Origin: Ischnura elegans | Lineage: Eukaryota > Arthropoda > Insecta > Odonata > Coenagrionidae | DNA length: 64,000 nucleotides | Reading direction: 5' to 3' | Assembly (NCBI RefSeq): GCF_921293095.1 | Contig: NC_060258.1 | Coordinates: 3,348,001 to 3,412,000 of the forward strand | Shown: positions 56,525 through 64,000 of the stretch, in pieces | How positions within the stretch are numbered: position 1 is the stretch's first letter | How the letters are laid out: each line of letters starts with the position of its first letter | Translations under genes and position numbers: made by a program | The notes under the pieces: generated by a model | Told to the model about the DNA's origin: nothing | Databases searched by the model: none | The model's input: only the letters and a program-made list of their open reading frames with translations

Positions 56525-57288
56525 GGTTTGTCAGCCTGCTGCTATTAAAATACAAGCCATGGACATTTAATGATACCCTTCCTGGGAGCTGATGCGCAGC
56601 TGTTGATGTTCATATTTTACATTGCAACTAGTGCCAGATTGATCTCAAACATCATCCCAAATTTTATGCAAATTATTTGTTGACTAAAAAGCAGATAGTT
56701 CTGTTTGATTTGTATGCAGTGTTTATAAATTTGAATAAGGATATCATGAATCAATGTAAATCACCATTATACTCCAAAACTGATAATGTGGTAGTGCATC
56801 TGGGAAGACTTCCTGAATGGATCAGTGAACAAAAAACGGTGAAAGTGTTGATAAAATCTCAGGAATGTGTAATTACCTCTCTACCATCTTCTATAACATG
56901 GAAGGAATATCGATTTATGAACAGCTTTTGTGGGAAAAACTTGTTGCCGTCACAAAACCAAGATTTGGTCAATGGCCAGAGGTTAACTCACTCTACTGGT
57001 GGGAACGTGACAGTGAATTTCATGGCCAAGTTACCTGATGACATAAATTATTGTTGTAAAGTAATAGGGGCTTGCATTAACCCTTTCTTTGGATTTGATT
57101 TGTGTCATCATGCAATCGACTTACTGAACAATGAGGCCTTCCAGTGTCTTAGAAAAGTAAAGGAGAACATGGATTTTGTGCTTAGTATGGCCATCACTGA
57201 AGCTCAGTGTTCTGATGTAGAGTGCAAAGAATGTATATTGCTGATGGATGCACCGTGGCTAGCAGCATCAAATCCTGGAGGCAGCCTG
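56525..57288 (+). pseudogene. Large exon-like frame of an unidentified protein with two stops
   Basis: After TTTTTTCAG at 56,524 a single frame runs to CTG|GTAAGT at 57,288, broken only by TGA (56,590) and TAG (56,629). From 56,632 it is open for 219 codons. It includes KYKPWTFNDTLPG, NYLLTKKQIVLFDLYAVFIN, SSITWKEYRFMNSFCGKNLL, FGFDLCHHAIDLLNNEAF and LLMDAPWLAASNPGGSL. Composition is that of a real globular protein with several cysteines, not low complexity. I do not recognise it. It has no counterpart in the minus-strand gene, so it may be a retroposed or captured fragment, a decayed exon, or a different gene. AACTAG at 56,631 could act as an alternative acceptor that avoids both stops. Confidence 0.45.
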
Positions 57289-58197
57289 GTAAGTTTTTGA
57301 GAGCACCAGGGAAAAGTTGGGAGTGAAGTTAAGTGGAATACATGTGGTCAAGTTATTAAAGAGCGAGGAGACATAATTTTGTTCTGGTAATGGTCCAATG
57401 AGTAATAGGAAAGCAGAATGTGGTAAAGACTTTTGTGGTCTGGGATGCATGGGTTGCAGATAGAAAGTTAAGCGGAAGTGTGTGCATTGTGGCCATGCTG
57501 ATTGCATGTTTTCAAAACCTTCTTTAACTGCTTCTAATTTTACCGCAAGAGACTCCATTTTGTTAACAGATTTTAGTGCTGAGAAGTCATCTGAGAAGGG
57601 AGGAATCATTTTGATGGCAGTCAATAGTGCGTAGTATTGGGGAAATATTAATATTCTGTATTGCTAGCCTATTAAGTGTTCAGGGAGTGTCGTGTTCTCC
57701 AATATGTATCCTGTTACCTGGTCGGTGGGAAAAGTTGGTTTGCTAAAATAGTGTTAAATCTCTTTCTCTCTCCCAATGTTGAAATTTCCTTTGCTGCTTC
57801 GTAATTCATGGAAGAGGCTCGGGTATTCAGCCAAAATGACCCTTCTCTGCTTCACGTCTCTCTTTTCCAGCAGTTATTTGGGTAGAATTCTTAATTAACC
57901 AAAGAATAAAATGTTAGCTGAAGAGTACACCTTAATAACCATACCTCTGTACGTGTACTATTGTCACCCTGAAATATCCTCACCAACGCCTCGTGACAGT
58001 GTTTTCTAGGTCTTTGTCCTTAAATGCAGTTGAAGTGGAGTGGCTTAGCAATGCATGCTTGGTCCTTCAATCTAACATAATCTTTTGTAGTATTAGAGGT
58101 AAGATTTCAATAATCCTGTTTCATTATATCTAGGTGTGCTCCTAATTTGTTGACTTTGAAGAGGGTGAGTTTTTTATCTCCATTACTTTCTCTGCAG
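57289..58197. other. Intron-like region, no feature recognised
   Basis: No exon, repeat or element identified. Confidence 0.4.
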
Positions 58198-58365
58198 AGT
58201 ATCAAAGAAGAGGAGACAGGTGATGACAATTTACGGTCTTCTACTGACTCACAGGACTGCTTGCAAAGTGCAAATGAAGGCACTTCACAGCTCCCATGTG
58301 CATTCCAAACTACTGAAATATACATTCCTGTGTCAGACTGCCAAGAAACGAGACCAGATGCTTTG
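58198..58365 (+). CDS. Plus-strand paralogue, exon 3 copy (open)
   Basis: TCTGCAG acceptor, 168 bp in phase 0-0, TTG|GTAAGT donor, 56 codons. It reads SIKEEETGDDNLRSSTDSQD and on to TTEIYIPVSDCQE. Homologous to exon 3 of the minus-strand gene (TTEIYIPVPDC block). Splice signals and frame are intact, so it could be expressed. Confidence 0.7.
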
Positions 58366-58914
58366 GTAAGTTTTATTCTCACCTACAGTAACACCTGAGT
58401 TGTACGACCTTGTGTTGTGTAAATTTCTCATCTGTATATCTCTCATATATGGGTTATTCACACTTAATTCATTCATTATTGTAAGAAAGCTCAAATTTAC
58501 ACATAGCATGGAATGAAGTTTTGTGTTTCAAGAGGCAGGAGTAAAACTGTGATTGAAGATGGATATCATTATATTAATTATATCTATTGTCACTTGTAAG
58601 AAGTAGCATAGAATACTAAAGGATTTGGTGGATTTTGCCCACCGTAATATAAACCTCATTTTACAGATCTAAGTACATATTGGATCAACTCGTAAGATAA
58701 ATCATAGAAAACTTAAGCATTTGGTGGAATATGCTATCAGAAATTTTAACTTCATTTTACAGATCTATTGGCAGCTTGGATCAAACAGTAATTAATATTC
58801 AGTATGTGTTTTTAATGCCTAAATACCGAAAAATTCACTGGTTAGAGCCTGAATTGAATATTTTGCTTTGTTATGGAATTCTAATAAAAAACTCTTCTTA
58901 AAATAATTGGAAAC
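58366..58914. other. Intron-like region before the copia element
   Basis: AT-rich; GGATTTGGTGGATTTTGCC near 58,621 and CATTTGGTGGAATATGC near 58,718 indicate a small ~97-bp tandem duplication. Confidence 0.45.
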
Positions 58915-59059
58915 TTTTGGGTTTTTACTTTACTTTGTGGTAGAATTACTTAGACTCTGGACTTCACTAGGAATCCATAAACAGTTATTTTCTTCACATA
59001 TAAACATTATTGTTGTCAATTACATAGTAACCTGAGAACATATTTACTTTACTCTAACA
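58915..59059 (-). repeat. 3' LTR of the copia element
   Basis: 145 bp. Shares TGGTAGAATTACTTAGACTC and GTAACCTGAGAACATATTTA with the other LTR, with scattered differences (for example CTGGACTT versus CTGCACTT). Confidence 0.88.
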
Positions 59060-60706
59060 CAAACTGTTTTTTTTTTTAAACATCAGTAGTCTCATTTCAT
59101 TAACAATTTCCATTATCTCACTATAAGTCAGTGATACCTCATCTGTCTCACATCGCATAGCATAGTTCTTGTATCTTGAAGGCGTTCTTAAGTTTACTCT
59201 GGGTCTTAAATTTCGTGTGGTTGAATCTCTTTCTTCATCTCTTACTTCTGGTTCATTTCTTTCTTTATTTCTTGTTTCTTCCCTTTCATTATTTTTTCTC
59301 ATATCTTCATCTATATCTTCTTCACTCTCTCTAGATTCTTCTAAATTCTTTTCTTTACTTTTATCTACTTCTTCTTTTTCCTTGTCTAGATTTTCTATAC
59401 TATTACAAATTCTAACTCTCCCAACATCTTGCTGATTTTCACATATATGGCTTTTATTTTTAGTTGGAGATTTTTCAAAAATCACATCCCTAGAGACAAA
59501 AACTTGCCTTTTTTCTGGATCCCACAATCGGTATGCATTTCTGGCATATCCAATGAAAATACATTCTCTTGATCGATTGTCCATTTTCTTCAAAGGCTTC
59601 AAAACTTTTGCATAGGCTTTGCAACCAAATATCTGAACCCCTTTCAGATTCGGTTTATATCCAAACCACAGTTCCACTGGTGTTCTGTCCACAGTAGTGC
59701 TCGGACATCTATTTGTAATGTATGCTGCGGTTAAAATGGCATCTCCCCACATTTCCTTGGGTAGGTTTGCATCAAATATTAATGATCTAGCTTTTTCAAG
59801 AAGTGTACGATTCATTCTTTCTGCTTTACCATTTAATTGAGGAGTGTAAGGCACTGTATACTCTAGCACAATACCCTTGTTCTTACACCATGACTGTAAC
59901 TCTAAAGCACAGTACTCTCTTCCATTGTCACATCGTATCACGCTAACCTTTTTGTTAAATTGATTCTCAACAGAGTTTACAAACTGCTTCAGACATTCAG
60001 ACACTTCACTCTTATATCTAATAAGAAATACTGTACAAAAATGTGAAAAATCATCTATCATAGTAACAAAATATCTTTTACGATCATGAGTCTCAATCTC
60101 AAATGGTCCGCATACATCAGTGTGAATTATTTGTATTATTCTAGTTGCTCTCATTCTTTCTGTTTTAAAAGGAAATCTGGTTTGTTTAGCATTCACACAA
60201 ACAGCACAAAAATTATTTTCGTCTATATTAGCAATTTCTTTTGGCACACCATCACATAATGATGCTATTTTTTTAAGACTTTTAAAATTTAAATGGCCCA
60301 TTTTTCTGTGCCAATCCATACCTACATTAACTGTCTGTGTTAACATGGCTTCATCAGTTCCATTGAGATCAACTACAAACATTCCATTTGCTCTTTTCTT
60401 ACCTTCTATTACAATATTTGGTTTTGGCATAGGTATTTCACCAGTTAATATTTGAACACTATCCTTAGTAAATAATACGGTTCCATTATTCTCTGTGATT
60501 TCAGAAACAGACATTAAATTTTTAGTAAGTTCCGGTACACACAACACCTCTTTTAATTTACATTTATTTAGATCTAGAGTTCCTACTCCTTTGACTGTCA
60601 TAGTTGAATCTTTTTTAGCAACCTTTACATTTTCATTGCACTTACGCAAATTTTTAACCATTTCGATGGAATTTACCATGTGTTTCGTTGCGCCACTATC
60701 GATCAC
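59054..60706 (-). pseudogene. copia protease-integrase polyprotein, truncated before RT
   Basis: An open frame of ~550 codons. The protease active site is VIDSGATKHMV. A GAG-pre-integrase region follows (MDWHRKMGHLNFKSLKKI, CAVCVNAKQ). The integrase core has IHTDVCGPFE, IRCDNGREY and PYTPQLNGKAERMN, giving the D,D,E triad, then VELWFGYKPNLKGVQIFGC. A charged tail (EERDSTTRNLRPR) normally leads to RT, but the frame ends KKKNSLC with its stop inside the LTR. An upstream frameshift separates it from the gag frame. The coding strand is otherwise well kept, which suggests the deletion preceded or accompanied the last transposition. Confidence 0.9.
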
Positions 60707-60963
60707 AAATTCAAAGATATTATTATGATTAAGGTTAGCCTCAGAATCCGCAAAAAAAATGCTAATTTATCTTTTCTTGAGTCCCTGTCTCTATACCTTT
60801 TTTCATTATTCTGACCCTTATTTTTAAAAAACAATTTTTTTCGTCATGATTTGTTTTCTTACATATTTTGCAAGTTTTTTCTCGAAAGAAACAGTCCTTT
60901 TCATTATGATTTGTGCGTTTGCATATTGTACACCCTCTTTTAGGACATCTGGATTTTACATGA

Positions 60964-61015
60964 CCTTTTGGGTTTTTACTTTACTTTGTGGTAGAATTAC
61001 TTAGACTCTGCACTT
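60964..61015 (-). repeat. LTR fragment inserted in the copia gag zinc knuckle
   Basis: About 50 bp match the 3' end of the element's own LTR, including AGAGTCTAAGTAATTCTACC and CCCAAAAGG. It lies between the first half (CFLCK) and second half (KGHVKSRC) of the CCHC knuckle, and puts a stop into gag. Confidence 0.85.
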
Positions 61016-61730
61016 TGCATAAAAAACACACTGTATCTATTTTATAATTAATTTTACCGTTTTTGTAATTTGCCGCGAATGATACCACATCTGTTTCGTT
61101 TTCTGTCTTCAGCTTCGACTCTTCTATTTGAAGACGTGCGCAAAGGTCCTCAATTGTTTTATCTGGTCCTCTCACGGAATCCCATGCGCTCGAGAAATGC
61201 CGGAAATTGTCTGGCAGGATGGACATCATCTTCGTCATTATCATGAGATCGTCGACGGGTTGTTTTAGTCCGTTCAGTCTATAAGCAATGTTTTGCAGAT
61301 TGCTCATGTTTGTCATGACGTCCTTCGAACTGTCATATTTGTATGCGTAAAATTCTTGTAGGAGTTGACATATCTGAGTCTCTGTGTCCTTTTCGTATAT
61401 TAATTTAAGTTTCTGGAACATTTCTTTAGCTGTTTTACAGGTCATTATATGGTGGACCACGGATCTATCTATTGTTGAGACTATCCAATATTGGGCCTTG
61501 GCGTCTTTCATGTTCCATCTCCGCGTCTCTTCTTGATTCATATCTTTTTTCTCCTTTAAATCTTCACCTTCAATTACTTCTATCATTTCCTTGGCTCGGA
61601 AAAGGATTTTAATTTGGAAAGACCACATAGAGTAAGTTGTTGTGTCCTTCAATTTTTGTATGTGCGTAGTATCTTCGCTTGACATCGCCATCTCTTTTTT
61701 CCGTTTTTTTTCCCTTCTTTTATTCTTCAA
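60981..61730 (-). pseudogene. copia gag, interrupted by an LTR fragment
   Basis: The frame is open upstream to 61,730; the likely start is the ATG of MAMSSEDTTHIQKL. It has copia gag features: YSMWSFQIKILFRAKEMIEV (retrotran_gag/DUF4219-like) and WIVSTIDRSVVHHIMTCKTA, then LLQEFYAYKYDSSKDVMTNM. The zinc knuckle starts CFLCK and should continue KGHVKSRC, but the inserted LTR fragment intervenes and ends the frame at SNSTTK. Two more knuckle-like motifs (CTICKRTNHNEKDC, CKICKKTNHDEKNC) follow at 60,850-60,940. Confidence 0.88.
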
Positions 61731-61775
61731 ATTTTCCTTTATTTTTACTGCAATTCTTGCCGCGAGCCCATAACC

Positions 61776-61924
61776 TTTTGGGTTTTTTTACTTTACTTTG
61801 TGGTAGAATTACTTAGACTCTGCACTTCACTAGGAATCCACAAACATTTATTTACTTCACATATATAAACATTATTGTTCTCAATCACATAGTAACCTGA
61901 GAACATATTTACTTTACCCTAACA
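61776..61924 (-). repeat. 5' LTR of the copia element
   Basis: 149 bp, followed on the minus strand by GGTTATGGGC (primer-binding site). Confidence 0.88.
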
Positions 61925-61949
61925 GTAGCTATTAGAATATCTTATGGGT

Positions 61950-62740
61950 GTGGTGTAAAAGGAAGGATGTTGTCCATTTCTAGCTGCAGTTTTTCCCCAT
62001 CATTGTGGCAGAGCTTGAATACTGGTATGTGGTGAGGTTTTGCGTGAATGAAGCCATTTTTCAATGCATTCTTATGAGTGCAACTGCTGATCTGTCAAAC
62101 CATGTAATATTGAATGCAAAAAATAATAATCAGATGATTCAATGTCTGAGGAATTAGTTGGGTGCGTTCAGCCTTTGCATTTGAGTGTTTTCAGTTCGGT
62201 TTTAATGTTTAATGCTCTAGGCTTTGTAATGTGAGGTTGAGCATTTCATGCTGTGGAATTACTGTTGAATCATTGTGAACACAATTTCCTTGCTTGACAC
62301 TAAATTCCCAATGCATGCAATTCCTTGGAAATGGCTTGGTGGGCAACTTCAAATACAAAGCAGTCTCTTCTTGAGTATGGCATTGATCTTCATTGAGCAA
62401 TGCCTCCAATTGATTTTCTCTGGAGGTTTTTGGCCTTTCTTCACATAGACCATTGTCATCATTGAAATGATTGTCTTTGAAGCAATGATACCAATCCTGT
62501 AACAGTGTTTCTGTTATAGCAGTCTCTCGGTTAATTTTTAAAAACTTTATTGTGCTCTTCTCTCAACACTAAGTATCTAATGCCGTGACGTATTCATCAT
62601 GGTTGTTGAGCAGTTTGTTTAACTAATGTCTGAGCTTGAGTCATGATGATTCTGGTATTTCAAAATTGAGCAACAATCAGTGCTATAGCCATCTATTGAC
62701 AGGCAGTAAGAACTTTTTTTTTTCGAGCATAATACATAAT
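61950..62740 (-). pseudogene. mariner transposase remnant, copy B
   Basis: The minus-strand frame at 62,209-62,409 reads MEALLNEDQCHTQEETALYL and EFSVKQGNCVHNDSTV, matching the LLDEDQCQTQEELA and KQGNWVP motifs of mariner transposases. Upstream and downstream parts are present but broken. Homologous to 39,370-40,260, including flanking non-mariner sequence on the exon-3 side. Confidence 0.85.
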
Positions 62741-63477
62741 TGCTGTGTGATTGGTTTAGCATGTTTTAAGGATAATAATAACAGGGTAATTTAAAAAACC
62801 GTTTCATGAAATAGTTTTGGAAGAGAAGATGATTTTGAGATCTGTTGTCTTTCTGCATAGATATTGTACCCTGTAATCTCTTCCAGAGTTTATATTTGAG
62901 TATTAACAAGAGGTAAGAGAACATATACATTGAAAAGAGAACACATAACAAATACATTGAAAACATGCTCCACTTGTTTTTTCCATGATTCTACTGTTGA
63001 GAAAAGAATAAATAGTGATTTTGGCCTTTTAACATATACTACTACAAAAATGATAATTGCAGAAGCAAATTGAGTGCAAGAATAAGAAACTTGATTAATT
63101 CGTTCTCGTAACTGCAAAAAATTGAATCTTCAATCTCAATTTTGATTTCTCATGATTTGAAAAAACGGAAAAATGATACATCTGAATAATCTCCATTCTC
63201 TGTTCTGTATTTTGCTGTGAAGGGGCAGCTTCCATGGCCCCTTAGATATTTAGAAAAGACACTGGGTGTACTTGGAATATCAGAAATCTTCCTGTTAATT
63301 TTTTTTTCAATTTGCGCTGTAGCTTTTCAGTATTTGATTAACAGGCATGCAGAGACGAGGTTATTTTTATGTGATATCAGAGGCAATATGTGTAACATTC
63401 TTCTTCTAAATGCTTTGAGTATCCCATATATGTGTGTTTGAAGAGATAAAGGTTTATCCCTGTTACTTTTTCTGCAG
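62741..63477. other. Intron flank homologous to 38,689-39,369 (inverted)
   Basis: The stretch TTTTAAGGATAATAATAACAG, then GTTTCATGAAATAG, then GAAGATGATTTTGAG is matched on the minus strand at 39,280-39,370. This non-coding homology shows a segmental duplication rather than exon shuffling. Confidence 0.7.
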
Positions 63478-63645
63478 AGTTTTGAAGGAGGAGGGGCAGA
63501 TGATGAGGAGTCGGATCCTTGTGTGGAGACTAAGGACTGCATTCAAGATGTCATTGAAAACACTTCAGAGTTTGCATCCTCAGCCCAAATGACTGAAGTA
63601 TACATTCCTGTGCCAGACTGCCTATTGCCCAGGGACGATAATTTG
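63478..63645 (+). CDS. Plus-strand paralogue, exon 3 second open copy
   Basis: TCTGCAG acceptor, 168 bp phase 0-0, TTG|GTAAGT donor. It reads SFEGGGADDEESDPCVETKD, then CIQDVIENTSEF and TEVYIPVPDCLLPRDDNL. It is closer to the minus-strand exon 3 (SFEREWAVDDN..., CIQDVIEN, YIPVPDCLLPRDD) than to the 58.2-kb copy. The gene presumably continues beyond the window. Confidence 0.75.
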
Positions 63646-64000
63646 GTAAGTTATATTCTCATTCATAGTGAAAACTGAGTCTAATCACCTTCAGTTTTAC
63701 AAATTTCTCGAGGGTGTGTCTGTTATAAATTTAAGAATTTTGGTGGGAAGTCACTGGCATAATGAAACCTTCAGATGTAGTTCTTTCTATTAGTGACACA
63801 TGAGGCAGGAAGTGGAACCTCACAAATGTTTTTTTCATGCAGGTCAATAGCAGTTGTACAGCATTGATAATCTTTTGAAAGAAATGTCTCCTATCCCATA
63901 GAGTATAATTTTGGATACCCTTGTCAAATCTCTGTTCAAGCCATTAGTGGTGGCTATAACAAGGCTGCCACATGATTGCCCTCTATTTGTTCAAGCCATC
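63646..64000. other. Intron-like region at window end
   Basis: No further exon recognised before the end of the window. Confidence 0.4.

Larger units (their letters stand above)
58915..61924 (-). mobile_element. Ty1/copia retrotransposon lacking reverse transcriptase
   Basis: LTRs at 58915-59059 (3' LTR) and 61776-61924 (5' LTR) start TGTTAG and end CCCAAAA on the minus strand. They differ at several positions, so the insertion is not recent. GGTTATGGGC directly after the 5' LTR fits a half-tRNA-Met primer site as in Drosophila copia. Gag, protease and integrase are recognisable, but the sequence runs from just after integrase directly into the 3' LTR: RT and RNase H are deleted. No target duplication could be confirmed. 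It lies antisense in the plus-strand paralogue. Confidence 0.88.

Noticed and set aside
59169..59435. 88-codon plus-strand Ser/Leu-rich frame
   Set aside because: Antisense of the charged C-terminal tail of the copia polyprotein.

Overview
This window looks like nuclear DNA of an insect or other arthropod. It is AT-rich, has spliced genes with long introns, and is full of eukaryotic transposons (piggyBac, mariner, PIF/Harbinger-like, Ty3/gypsy, Ty1/copia, non-LTR and Penelope-like). The one well-supported host gene joins a ZAD domain to C2H2 zinc fingers, a combination expanded mainly in insects. The species cannot be fixed from sequence alone; an odonate or another large-genome insect is only a guess.

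Layout. 1-12.9 kb holds repeats only: a long inverted repeat, a ~600-bp segment present twice, and a 3.57-kb element with perfect terminal inverted repeats and TAA target duplications (PIF/Harbinger type). 12.9-15.8 kb is a nearly intact piggyBac element with one frameshift. 18-21.4 kb has two clusters of GTATAC palindromes in opposite orientation around a THAP-domain exon. 22.1-24.2 kb is a broken 5'-truncated LINE next to an ATTGAAA-rich repeat array. 25.4 kb carries a lone piggyBac-like terminus.

26.9-50.3 kb (minus strand) is a host ZAD-C2H2 zinc-finger gene. I could join nine exons into one in-frame protein of about 851 residues. Its introns hold Penelope, LINE, mariner and gypsy debris, a tRNA-like sequence and MITEs. 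51.9-64 kb (plus strand) holds exons of a head-to-head, partly decayed paralogue. It has a ZAD second exon that lost a zinc-ligand cysteine, and three copies of exon 3, one of them dead. Both arms carry a mariner remnant at the same place relative to exon 3, so this looks like an inverted segmental duplication. The plus arm also holds an RT-less copia element.

The most striking object is at 43,424-46,703, inside intron 2 of the zinc-finger gene. It is a young LTR retrotransposon (identical 171-bp LTRs, CTAG target duplication) with a single 831-codon frame. Gag, a CCHC knuckle and an aspartic-protease motif run straight into two RRM domains resembling hnRNP M / Drosophila Rumpelstiltskin. No reverse transcriptase or integrase remains. 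It appears to be a retroelement that captured a spliced host mRNA, comparable in principle to oncogene capture by retroviruses.
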